Below are positions 6,348 through 13,951 of a stretch of DNA of 14,385 nucleotides, one piece after another; the first letter of the stretch is position 1; every line of letters starts with the position of its first letter. The stretch spans positions 1-14,385 of the forward strand of contig JALTEW010000516.1 in NCBI GenBank assembly GCA_027073795.1. Reading direction: 5' to 3'. Both the position numbers and the translations under genes were made by a program. Below the pieces are notes generated by a model. The model was not told where the DNA came from, did no database searches, and saw only the letters and a list, made by a program, of their open reading frames with translations. This DNA comes from a bacterium (lineage in GTDB: Bacteria; Desulfobacterota; S145-22).

Positions 6348-9300
6348 ATGAAACTTAAACGTTTTATCGTCTGTCTGATCGGTGTTTTATTCATTCTTCC
6401 CTTTATCATTGGGGTAACACCTTCCCTTCAATGGGGAGATACGCCTTTGAAAACCAATCTCCCTCCCGTTATTATTACAGGTAAATCAACATTCAAGATC
6501 CTTGAAACCAGGCGAATCCCAATCCCTTCTCCTTTCCTGCCCGGGGGAAAGAAGCGACCAGTCATTGTGTTATCCGCTACAACGGAACCCGCCGTCCCGG
6601 AGGAAAATAAACGGCAGCCCACCCCGCAAACGCCTGGCTGTGCATACAGAAACTCCGTTACCGCAAGGGTTGCTACCCTTTTCAAGGGGGCAGAAGCCTA
6701 TGACAAACGCGGCAAATACCTCTTCTTGAACCGACGCTACAACGCGGCAATCGAGACTTTTTCCCACCTGATTGAAACGTACCCTGAAAGCAACAGGATT
6801 GGGGAGGCCTATTTCTGGATTGGTGAGTCATATTTTCAAATGGAAGATATCCCGCACGCGGAGCAAAATTTCAGGATGACGGTGCAGCGGTATCCTTCCT
6901 CTGCTTATACCGACTATGCCTATTATTCCCTGGGATGGATTTCCTACAGAAAAAAGGCCTTTGAGTGGGCCGTTAACTACTTTAAACAAGGGGTGCTTTC
7001 CTATCCCAACAGTCCCATTTATGATCACATGCTTTTCTGGCTGGCTGAATCTTACATGCAAAAAAATGAGACGGAACAGGCCTATACCTATTTTACAAAG
7101 GTTCTCAAAGACTCTTCTGATCCGCTTTTAACTGTCCCGACACTTTTTGAGGCCGCGAGAATACAATTTCTAAAGAAGGACTTTGCAAAATCCAAGGAAA
7201 CGCTCAAGAGACTCCTGAAGCGGAAAACCCCTGATACTCTAATACCCAAGATCTATCTTTTAATGGGTTGGTGCGAGTATTTTTTAAAAGACCCGAATGC
7301 CCTGGCCACATTTGCTCAGGTCCTCAAGGCCCCTAAGGTTTCTATTTCTCTGAGGGAAGAGGCATATTATGGAAAAAGCCTCAGTGCTGTTCAGCAGGGA
7401 AAGCCTGAGATTGCTGAAAAACTTATGGGTATCATGGGTCCTTCTTCCCAATGGTATGGAGAAGTAGCCGTTGAGCTTGCAAATTACTATTTCAATAAAA
7501 AGGATTACAAGCGCGCAGGGAAACTCTGCGGGAAGATATTCCAGAATTTCCCCAAAACACCTTATCAGGAAAACGCTTACATGATTCTGGGTAACAGCGC
7601 TTACAATACAAGGGACTATTCTCATGCTACCGAATACTATACGCGGGTTATCCTGGGAAGAGTTAACCAGCTCAAACCCATGGCCACGTTTGCAAAAGGG
7701 CTTTCTTTTTATCAGATTGGACGTTTCAGGGACGCCATCGATAGTTGGGAAATATTGCTGAAACGCTATCCGAGCTTTCCTCGCCGTCCCGAAGCGCTTT
7801 ACTGGCTGGGAAGTGCTTACTTGAACCTCCACCAGGAAAAATCAGCGGTATTTTATTTCAACCAGCTCAAAAACGAGCCAGATTACCACCCAAAGTCTTT
7901 AATGCAGCTTGCTGAATACTGGTTTGGGCAACAGGCGTGGGGAAATACCCTGAATACACTGAAACAATTTTTGTCTTTATATCCCAGGAATGTTTACGTG
8001 GGTTACGCCAAGGGAATGGTGGGAGAAATTTATTTCAATCTCAAGGATTACAAGAAGGCGTCAAGGTGGCTTTCGGAAGCAATTAAGGACGCAAAAATAG
8101 CGAATGACCTGGAATACCGGGCAAAAATCGTTTTCATCCTCGGTCAGGTTTATTACCGAATGGGGGATTTCAAACAGGCCATAACTTACTTTAGTTATGT
8201 TTCTTCTAAACTTCCCCGAAATTCATTCGATGATGATGCTCAATACTGGCGAGCCATGTCCTACTATTCTCAACAGGCGTTCAAATCAGCCATCCTATCC
8301 TTTAAGCGTTTGCTTAAAGAATTCCCCCAAAGCCCGCTGAGGGCTAAAGCAATGATGAAGATGGCGGATTGTTATTATAATTTGAAGGACTATACACAAA
8401 GCGATGCCTATTATCACCAGGTGGCCTCTCAGTTTAAGGACAAGAAGGTCAGAGAAAACGCAGCATATGGGAGAATATTGTCTCTCTACCAAAGAGGGGC
8501 ATACGCGCAGTTTTTCACTGAGACGTCAGCTTTTATGAGGCGTTTCCCTAACTCACCCTTATCCTCAGACGTTGTTCAACTCCTGGCAGAATACTATGAA
8601 CGCCTAGGTGATATCGACAAAGAAATTGAGCTCATGGGAGGATATTTAAAGGCCCATAAAGTTGCTCCTCAAGCTGATGCCCTCCGATTAAAACTGGCAA
8701 GGCTCTTAGTAAAAAGGGGGTTGTACGACTCCGCGCTTGTTCAACTCAGGCTGGTTTCAAATAAATCACCTCATAGCCCATTTCGCAGCGTCGCGGAAAA
8801 AGAGATGGGGGATCTCTACTTTGAGCGAAAATTATATCATGAAGCCATCGTCCATTATAAAAACTATCTTGCCTCCGAGAAGCTGCCCCCTGAAACGGCT
8901 TGCCATGTAAGAAAACAACTTGCCAGCGCTTTCATATATGCAGGAGAATTGGAAAGCGCGGCACCAGAGATTAAGTTGGGTGCTAAATCTTACGGGGTTG
9001 ACTGGGCAGCTCCCCTTTACTTGTTGATAGGAGAAGCCTATCAGCAAAGGAAAATGTATAAATACGCACTTAATTCTTTTACAAATGCAGCGAAAGCTAC
9101 AAATCCTGGAATCAAATGCAGGTCACTGATTTCTATTGCAGGGATCTATCGCAAGACCAAAAAATACGATAAGTCCCTAAAAACACTTCTGATGGTTCGA
9201 TACTCTTATCCCGAGTGTCGTACCTTATCAGAAAGGGCGTTGCTTGATCTGGCCGTTCTGCTTGGTGAAAAGGGAAGAAGTGATGAGGCCCGGCAGCTCT

Positions 9301-9374
9301 TATCTGTTTTGGTAAAGTCCCATGACAAGAAGGTAAAAAGACTTGCGCAGAAGGCATTGAATCGGTTACACTAA
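6348..9374 (+). CDS. Large exported tetratricopeptide-repeat protein of an ExbBD/TonB cassette
   Basis: Function unknown; probably a periplasmic scaffold. I chose the ATG at 6348 (1008 residues) because GGGAG lies 4-9 bases upstream and the product starts with a classic export signal: basic KLKR, then a hydrophobic core at about 6-22. The frame extends 38 codons further upstream, but that stretch looks non-coding. Residues 31-98 are a proline-rich linker with two strand-like motifs, PVIITGKST (40-48) and PVIVLSATT (71-79). From about 115 to the end there are tandem TPRs of the YbgF/BamD-like type, marked by at least ten [YF]P-x-[ST]-like caps followed by an A-x-x-x-[LM]-[GA] helix (YPESNRIGEAYFWIGE is the first). 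Cys98 is not in a lipobox, so it is not a typical lipoprotein. The stop lies 21 bp before the ExbB-like gene, which points to an operon. The signal segment could instead remain as a membrane anchor. Confidence 0.85.
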   Translation: MKLKRFIVCLIGVLFILPFIIGVTPSLQWGDTPLKTNLPPVIITGKSTFKILETRRIPIPSPFLPGGKKRPVIVLSATTEPAVPEENKRQPTPQTPGCAYRNSVTARVATLFKGAEAYDKRGKYLFLNRRYNAAIETFSHLIETYPESNRIGEAYFWIGESYFQMEDIPHAEQNFRMTVQRYPSSAYTDYAYYSLGWISYRKKAFEWAVNYFKQGVLSYPNSPIYDHMLFWLAESYMQKNETEQAYTYFTKVLKDSSDPLLTVPTLFEAARIQFLKKDFAKSKETLKRLLKRKTPDTLIPKIYLLMGWCEYFLKDPNALATFAQVLKAPKVSISLREEAYYGKSLSAVQQGKPEIAEKLMGIMGPSSQWYGEVAVELANYYFNKKDYKRAGKLCGKIFQNFPKTPYQENAYMILGNSAYNTRDYSHATEYYTRVILGRVNQLKPMATFAKGLSFYQIGRFRDAIDSWEILLKRYPSFPRRPEALYWLGSAYLNLHQEKSAVFYFNQLKNEPDYHPKSLMQLAEYWFGQQAWGNTLNTLKQFLSLYPRNVYVGYAKGMVGEIYFNLKDYKKASRWLSEAIKDAKIANDLEYRAKIVFILGQVYYRMGDFKQAITYFSYVSSKLPRNSFDDDAQYWRAMSYYSQQAFKSAILSFKRLLKEFPQSPLRAKAMMKMADCYYNLKDYTQSDAYYHQVASQFKDKKVRENAAYGRILSLYQRGAYAQFFTETSAFMRRFPNSPLSSDVVQLLAEYYERLGDIDKEIELMGGYLKAHKVAPQADALRLKLARLLVKRGLYDSALVQLRLVSNKSPHSPFRSVAEKEMGDLYFERKLYHEAIVHYKNYLASEKLPPETACHVRKQLASAFIYAGELESAAPEIKLGAKSYGVDWAAPLYLLIGEAYQQRKMYKYALNSFTNAAKATNPGIKCRSLISIAGIYRKTKKYDKSLKTLLMVRYSYPECRTLSERALLDLAVLLGEKGRSDEARQLLSVLVKSHDKKVKRLAQKALNRLH

Positions 9375-9395
9375 AAAAGGGGAGGGATCAGATCC

Positions 9396-10028
9396 ATGTA
9401 TGAACTTTTTCTAAAAGGCGGCATCTTAATGTATCCCATCGCGTTCTGCTCCATTTTAGCGCTGGGAATATTTCTGGAAAGGCTCTGGAATTTAAGGGAA
9501 AAAAAGATTATTCCAAAAGATTTTCTCATCGAAGTAGAAGATTTTATCAATCGTCGAAAGATTCATGAGGCATTGATCCTTTGCCGTCGGGACAGGTCTT
9601 CCATGGCTTCCATCATCTTTGAAGGCATAAGAAACTTTAATCAGGGAAGGGAAACCGTAAAGGACGCCGTCGAGGGTATTGGCAGGCAGGAAGCTGCAAA
9701 ACTGGAGCGTTACGTTGGTGTTGTGGGAACAGTTGCATCGATTTCTCCCCTTCTTGGACTTCTGGGAACCGTCACGGGTATGATCAAAGCGTTCAACGTT
9801 ATCTCTATTCAGGGTGTCGGGAACCCCGGCTCCCTTGCAGAGGGAATCTCTGAAGCTCTGATTACAACAGCTGCCGGTCTGATTGTAGCCATTCCGGCTT
9901 ACGTCATGTACCGGTATTTAATCAGCAAGGTGGATCGCATCATTCTGACGATGGAAAAGTACTCCATGCACCTGGTTGACCTGTTGGAAGAAAAGAAACG
10001 GCCATCTTCTGAGGAGGATATGCCATGA
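9396..10028 (+). CDS. ExbB/TolQ/MotA-family proton channel subunit
   Basis: This inner-membrane protein forms the pentameric stator of ExbBD-type motors, coupling proton flow to a TonB or TolA partner. The 210 residues have the three-helix layout: TM1 about 10-28, a cytoplasmic domain about 32-105, TM2 about 108-131 and TM3 about 152-174, then a charged tail. Conserved cores are PLLGLLGTVTGMI (118-130) and E153-A-L-I-T-T-A-A-G-L in TM3, which carries the pore threonines. A GGGGAGGGA ribosome site precedes the ATG. Its stop overlaps the next gene's start in an ATGA, so the two are translationally coupled. ExbB is favoured over TolQ because the third gene resembles TonB and no TolB or Pal gene is nearby; this remains uncertain, so no symbol is given. 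Confidence 0.95.
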   Translation: MYELFLKGGILMYPIAFCSILALGIFLERLWNLREKKIIPKDFLIEVEDFINRRKIHEALILCRRDRSSMASIIFEGIRNFNQGRETVKDAVEGIGRQEAAKLERYVGVVGTVASISPLLGLLGTVTGMIKAFNVISIQGVGNPGSLAEGISEALITTAAGLIVAIPAYVMYRYLISKVDRIILTMEKYSMHLVDLLEEKKRPSSEEDMP

Positions 10029-10441
10029 ACTTCCGGCAAAGAAATCATCGTGAAACCTCACAATTAGACATGACACCACTCGTTGATGTGGTTTTTAACC
10101 TGCTTATCTTTTTTATGCTTTCCACAACATTTGTAACAACACCGGGGATAAAGATCAACCTTCCAGAGGCATCCTCCAAGGAGCTCAAGGTTCAAGAAAA
10201 GGAGGTTAGAATCGCCCTGACAAAAAGCGGGAAGATATATCTGAATCGAAAGCTTGTGAGCTTGGGCGATGTTAGAAACATTCTCAAACAAAAGGCGAGA
10301 ATTAACCCTAAAATGCTTGTTATTATCCAGGCTGACGAACAGGTGATCCACGGAAAAGTTGTGCAAATCATGGATATTGCCAAGACATCCGGTCTAAATA
10401 AATTAGCCATTGCTACTCGTCCAAGAAGAAGAAAAAAATAA
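10025..10441 (+). CDS. ExbD/TolR-family motor subunit
   Basis: This is a single-pass protein whose dimer sits inside the ExbB/TolQ pentamer. In 138 residues it has a short cytoplasmic N-terminus, L14-D-M-T-P-L-V-D-V-V-F-N-L-L-I-F-F-M-L with the proton-carrying Asp at D21, one TM helix (about 19-38), and a periplasmic ExbD/TolR domain with I-N-L-P (44-47) and typical strands (VRIALTKSGKIYLN and MLVIIQADEQVIHGKVVQIMD). It ends in a basic RPRRRKK tail. The start overlaps the exbB-like stop by 4 bases (ATGA), with GAGGA just upstream. The TonB-like gene begins 16 bp downstream. The key Asp is intact, so an active motor is expected. Confidence 0.95.
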   Translation: MNFRQRNHRETSQLDMTPLVDVVFNLLIFFMLSTTFVTTPGIKINLPEASSKELKVQEKEVRIALTKSGKIYLNRKLVSLGDVRNILKQKARINPKMLVIIQADEQVIHGKVVQIMDIAKTSGLNKLAIATRPRRRKK

Positions 10442-10457
10442 GGTGGTGTGAACCCAT

Positions 10458-11336
10458 TTGTACAATTCACCCGCTTTCTCAAAAAATCATCTATGGAATT
10501 TATTAATCTTTATTATTTTTTCCCTGTTGTTCCATGCAGTAGTCATTGTCACAATTCCAAACTTTCTTTCCGTTAAAAGAATAGAAATTATACCTGTTGT
10601 CTATATCAGACCCATGGAGGTAAGGATCAAAAAACTTCCTCCTTTCCCCGCTGCGAATAAGGAACCCCCCAAGAGACATCAAGCCCCTATCAAAATGGAA
10701 AGGGATCAGTTCATCTTGAAAAAGGTTCAGTCAATTAGTGTTGGGAAAGGGCTTTTTCTGCCACCGCCGTCCATGCAGTTACCTGTTTCCGAATTTCTTG
10801 GAAAAGAAAAGATAACAGAATCATACGCTTCAAAGGGGAAAAATCAGGAGAGGTTGGGAAGGTATCCATTTAAATCCGGCCTTCCAACCCTTCTTCCGAG
10901 AAACTTAACAGAGACAACATCTTTACCATCATCTCGGATTGGAAGCTCTTTCAGCGAGAGGTTGATTAAAGAATTGAAGCGGGAGATACGTTCCGAACAT
11001 GTTAAGTCTTTTAAATCAAAAAAACTTTCAAAAACAGCAGTAAAAAAGGTTTCCAATGTGAGGTTAGGGGTTGAAGGACCTATTTCAGTTCGAAAAATTC
11101 TTTTCCAACCACCTTTACCAAAGGTTGTTGCCGAACATTCAGTTCAAATAAAGCTGAAGTTCTGGGTTACTCCCAGTGGCATTATAGACCAGATTATTCC
11201 TGTGGAAAGGGGAGGGGCGCAAATGGAATCTGTGGCGATTCGTTTCCTGAAGGGCTGGAAGTTTGAACCGCTCCCCTCAGAAGTCAGGCAGGAACGTCAG
11301 TGGGGTATATTGACGGTAAAATTTCTGGTTAAATGA
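10458..11336 (+). CDS. TonB-like energy-transducing protein (TTG start)
   Basis: TonB carries ExbBD motor energy to the outer membrane. This 292-residue protein has one N-terminal TM helix (about 12-36) containing S22-L-L-F-H26, the same Ser-x3-His spacing as the functional S16/H20 pair of E. coli TonB. A periplasmic linker follows (37-205), Pro-containing at first (LPPFPAANKEPPKR) and then strongly basic (160-200), with less proline than classical TonB. The C-terminal TonB domain is at about 206-292 (KLKFWVTPSGIIDQIIPVERGG and AIRFLKGWKFEPL). No in-frame ATG exists before the TM, and the frame is closed at 10449, so the TTG at 10458 is the only sensible start. AGGTGGT at 10441-10447 is its ribosome site. 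It ends 15 bp before the convergent rex gene. A TolA-like role is less likely because there is no long helical domain. Confidence 0.85.
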   Translation: MYNSPAFSKNHLWNLLIFIIFSLLFHAVVIVTIPNFLSVKRIEIIPVVYIRPMEVRIKKLPPFPAANKEPPKRHQAPIKMERDQFILKKVQSISVGKGLFLPPPSMQLPVSEFLGKEKITESYASKGKNQERLGRYPFKSGLPTLLPRNLTETTSLPSSRIGSSFSERLIKELKREIRSEHVKSFKSKKLSKTAVKKVSNVRLGVEGPISVRKILFQPPLPKVVAEHSVQIKLKFWVTPSGIIDQIIPVERGGAQMESVAIRFLKGWKFEPLPSEVRQERQWGILTVKFLVK

Positions 11337-11351
11337 ACGAGGCGAATTCAT

Positions 11352-12023
11352 TCATAACTGCTGACACAACAAATAAACCAGGTTATCCAGGATATTGGTA
11401 AAAAACACGTTCTTAACCACAAATTTTTCTGGAATATCTAACCTGATTGGCGCAAAATTAAGAACCCCCCTGATGTTAGCCTGGATGATACGGTCAGCCA
11501 CGACTTGAGCTTGTGAAACAGGTGTGGAGATAATAGCGATATCTATTCTTTCCTCTTGGTGAACCTTCATGAGCTCATCAGGATGAAAAATTGGGATTCC
11601 ACCGATAGATCCCATTCCCAGTTTTTCAGGGTCAATATCGAAGGCGGCAATGACGCGGTAGTTCTGTTTAAGAAAATCTTTGTAAAAAAGGAGCGCGGTC
11701 CCAAGGTTTCCAACGCCGAAAAGTGCCAATTTCCACACTCGATCGATACCAAGAATTTTTTTGATATCGGCGTATAAATCATCAACATAATATCCCACAC
11801 CCCTGATACCAAATTTTCCGAAGTAGGCGAGATCTTTACGCACCTGGGCTGCGTTAACACCGCAGTTTTTTGCAAGTGTCGAGGAAGAGATCACGTTTCT
11901 CTCTTCCTCGCGGGCTCGAACAAGACAACGGAGGTAAGCTGAAAGACGCCGGATCGTTACTTCGGGAATCTTCAGATTTTTCCGCCTTTCCATATTTTCG
12001 CCAACCATCCTTCCGTGTAACAT
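11352..12023 (-). CDS. rex: Redox-sensing transcriptional repressor Rex
   Basis: Rex is a cytoplasmic dimer that binds operators when NAD+ is high and leaves when NADH rises, de-repressing fermentative or anaerobic respiratory genes. The 223 residues contain an N-terminal winged-helix domain (about 18-95; KIPEVTIRRLSAYLR, the recognition region around V54-N-A-A-Q-V-R-K-D-L, and G-K-F-G-I-R-G-V-G-Y-Y-V). A Rossmann NAD(H) domain follows, with G103-V-G-N-L-G108, D129 ending strand 2, and N189-F-A-P. A C-terminal swapped helix (LDNLVYLLCQQ) completes it. Start choice is uncertain: the frame is closed directly before the ATG at 12023, and in-frame ATGs also occur at 12008 and 11993 (213 residues, closer to family length); none has a good ribosome site. 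A Rex-box-like palindrome covers the predicted transcription start, which suggests autorepression. Confidence 0.96.
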   Translation of the reverse strand: MLHGRMVGENMERRKNLKIPEVTIRRLSAYLRCLVRAREEERNVISSSTLAKNCGVNAAQVRKDLAYFGKFGIRGVGYYVDDLYADIKKILGIDRVWKLALFGVGNLGTALLFYKDFLKQNYRVIAAFDIDPEKLGMGSIGGIPIFHPDELMKVHQEERIDIAIISTPVSQAQVVADRIIQANIRGVLNFAPIRLDIPEKFVVKNVFFTNILDNLVYLLCQQL

Positions 12024-12038
12024 TCAAGATCGTCAACT

Positions 12039-12056
12039 TTGTGAAACTTCTCACGT
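12039..12056. promoter_or_regulatory. Candidate Rex operator overlapping the rex start point
   Basis: TTGTGAA-ACTT-CTCACGT matches the known Rex box TTGTGAA-n4-TTCACAA perfectly in the left half and in the TCAC core of the right half. GTGA and TCAC form the symmetric core. It spans about -6 to +12 of the predicted rex transcript, a standard position for blocking initiation. Confidence 0.65.
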
Positions 12057-12085
12057 TCTATATCACGCACCATCCTGCTTTTCAA
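12057..12085 (-). promoter_or_regulatory. Sigma70-type promoter of rex
   Basis: On the minus strand TTGAAA (12080-12085) and TATAGA (12057-12062) are separated by exactly 17 bp. Transcription would start near 12050 and run about 27 bases to the first ATG. The operator-like palindrome begins immediately after the -10 element. Confidence 0.65.
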
Positions 12086-12088
12086 GTA

Positions 12089-12117
12089 TTTACTAAAAGG
12101 GAAACTTGTTTTAATAA
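12089..12117 (+). promoter_or_regulatory. Sigma70-type promoter of the GT-C/TPR gene
   Basis: TTTACT (12089-12094) and TAATAA (12112-12117) are spaced by 17 bp, with a predicted start near 12124. This promoter is back to back with the rex promoter: the two -35 hexamers are separated by only 3 bp. The leader is short (about 18 bases) and has no clear Shine-Dalgarno site. Confidence 0.5.
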
Positions 12118-12141
12118 ATATTTGATGGTAAATCTTATACC

Positions 12142-13914
12142 ATGCATAAGATTTCTCTGCAGTGTATGGATACCACTAAAAAGAAAGTTGCCTTATTGTT
12201 ACTATGCATCATTTTGTTTGTGGCTTTATTACCTCATATAAGTTTTCTGGGAAATAAATTTATTGATGGAGATGATCTGGTTCTTGTCGCACAAAATCCC
12301 CTGATTCGAAACATAAACCTCATGGGGCTGGAACATGACTTGATTGGCTTCTTTAAGTATTATTATCCTTCCTTTTTATTGACTTACTTTTGGGGAGGGA
12401 TTTTTGCGATCTGGGAATTAAATCACATCGGTTTTCATTTCATCAGCTACCTGCTGCATACACTATGCTCAGGCCTGCTCTTTCTCATTCTTGCAAGAAA
12501 AACAAAACGGCTGTCAGTACCTTTCTTCAGCACCTTGGTTTTTGTACTGCATCCACTGCACTGTGAAGCAGTGAACTGGATCTGTCGCCAGAATGTCCTT
12601 CTTTCAACACTCTTCGGGCTGATATATTTGATTTTAACATTCCTTGACAGGCCTCCTTACAGGGTGCTAAGGATCCTTTCCATTTTGATTGCCGTCACGC
12701 TTAGCCCTGTTTCACTTCTTTTCGTGGTTGCTGGACATCTTCTTTTCTCAGACGCACAAAAACCCCTTCCATGGGTTGAGGGAGGGGCAGCCCTCGCAGG
12801 TTTTTTTGTTGTTTGGGGCTGGAAAGTACATACATTCCCATTCCGTAACTTGATCATCTGGGCCCCCAGTTCCATCTTCTTCATGGCGCAAAACCTGCTC
12901 ATACCATGGAAAATTCATTTTATGCTTCCCGCTTTATCGTCAGTCTTCATGCCTCTGACTCTTTTCTCATTTATCCTTCTTTTAGGTACAGGCCTTCTTT
13001 ATTTAAAAACACACAAAGATTCATGGGGGTTTTTATTTCTTGCCTTTTTCTCCGTTTGGGTATTTCATGCCGGCGCAAAGAGATTTAACGGGGCGTGGAC
13101 CTATCTCTCTCTTCTATGGATTTCATCAGCGCTTTGCACCGGTTTTACGGGGTTTAATCTCAAAAAGAGACTCCCAAAATATATTTCTCTTCTATTTCTG
13201 GTAACCATTTTTTCATCTTTTGGTGCCTTAACCTTTGTCAGGAATAAGGTGTGGGCTAAAACAGAAACGCTTGTTAATGACGCTTTACAAAAGGCACCTT
13301 CTGATTCAATGCTCCTTGCCATGTATGGCCATTACAAGGCCGCCATGCTCAATGCCAGGGTAATGGAAAAGGCCTTCCGCAATATCAAGCATCCCACCCC
13401 TGCAACGCTGTGTTTAAGGGCAAAGGCGTACCATCTCGCCTTACGCCTCAGGTCATCGTCCGAAGGCTTTAAGAACCTTTTTCTGAAGTATCCAGATCAA
13501 AAAAGAGACAAGTATTGCTTGTTTGATTATGCCGTTTTGGAATTACAGCGGGGCCGGGTTCAAGAGGCCAAGAAACTATTTGAAGAAATTATAAAATACG
13601 ATCCCTATTTCATCTACGCATGGCACAATTTGGGAACCCTTTTGATTAAAGAGAAAAAAGAAGAAGGGATAAAAATCTTTCACAGGGTTCTTGCTATCGC
13701 TCCTGCCTATCAGCCAACCCTTGAAAATCTTGCGTTTTATAACATGAGAAAGAATGCCTATGATAAAGCTGTCCTCTATTTAAAAGTCGCATTGAAAGGC
13801 ACTTCGTGCCATGATACGCAGGTCTTCTACCGGGAATGGATTCATGCCATGAAAGAAAAAAAGATTTTTAAATACGCTGCCTTGCAATGGGCCAAACTCA
13901 CTCCCCCCGAGTGA
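12142..13914 (+). CDS. Polytopic GT-C-like glycosyltransferase with C-terminal TPRs (TMTC / O-mannosyltransferase-like)
   Basis: Probably transfers a sugar from a polyprenyl-phosphate donor on the periplasmic face of the inner membrane; the acceptor is unknown. In 590 residues, about 15-370 hold roughly ten hydrophobic helices. The first periplasmic loop has F40-I-D-G-D-D45, whose acidic residues fit the catalytic position of GT-C enzymes. Family-typical blocks follow: QNPLIRNINL (51-60), Y75-P-S-F-L-L-T, L92-like N-H-I-G-F-H-F-I-S-Y-L-L-H-T-L, and H137-P-L-H-C-E-A-V-N-W146. About 455-555 carry three TPRs (AKKLFEEIIKYDPYFIYAWHNLGTLL is the clearest). The overall plan matches bacterial relatives of TMTC proteins. 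The start is uncertain: the ATG at 12142 and an in-frame ATG at 12166 both lack a clear ribosome site. The downstream GT2 gene begins 37 bp later and may make the lipid-sugar donor. Confidence 0.8.
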   Translation: MHKISLQCMDTTKKKVALLLLCIILFVALLPHISFLGNKFIDGDDLVLVAQNPLIRNINLMGLEHDLIGFFKYYYPSFLLTYFWGGIFAIWELNHIGFHFISYLLHTLCSGLLFLILARKTKRLSVPFFSTLVFVLHPLHCEAVNWICRQNVLLSTLFGLIYLILTFLDRPPYRVLRILSILIAVTLSPVSLLFVVAGHLLFSDAQKPLPWVEGGAALAGFFVVWGWKVHTFPFRNLIIWAPSSIFFMAQNLLIPWKIHFMLPALSSVFMPLTLFSFILLLGTGLLYLKTHKDSWGFLFLAFFSVWVFHAGAKRFNGAWTYLSLLWISSALCTGFTGFNLKKRLPKYISLLFLVTIFSSFGALTFVRNKVWAKTETLVNDALQKAPSDSMLLAMYGHYKAAMLNARVMEKAFRNIKHPTPATLCLRAKAYHLALRLRSSSEGFKNLFLKYPDQKRDKYCLFDYAVLELQRGRVQEAKKLFEEIIKYDPYFIYAWHNLGTLLIKEKKEEGIKIFHRVLAIAPAYQPTLENLAFYNMRKNAYDKAVLYLKVALKGTSCHDTQVFYREWIHAMKEKKIFKYAALQWAKLTPPE

Positions 13915-13951
13915 TTTTGAGAGATTATGGCCCAGGTGGGCTGGAGGAAGA

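Noticed and set aside
7284..7832. Minus-strand open frame of about 180 codons inside the TPR gene
   Set aside because: It is antisense to clear TPR units and shows no domain or start signal.
6348..11336. A complete Tol-Pal locus
   Set aside because: No TolB, Pal or YbgF gene follows; the third small gene has a TonB-type C-terminus and the window continues with convergent rex.
11331..11356. Small AATGAA/TTCATT inverted repeat between tonB-like and rex stops as a bidirectional terminator
   Set aside because: The stem is short and AT-rich, overlaps both coding ends and lacks a T-run; too weak to call.
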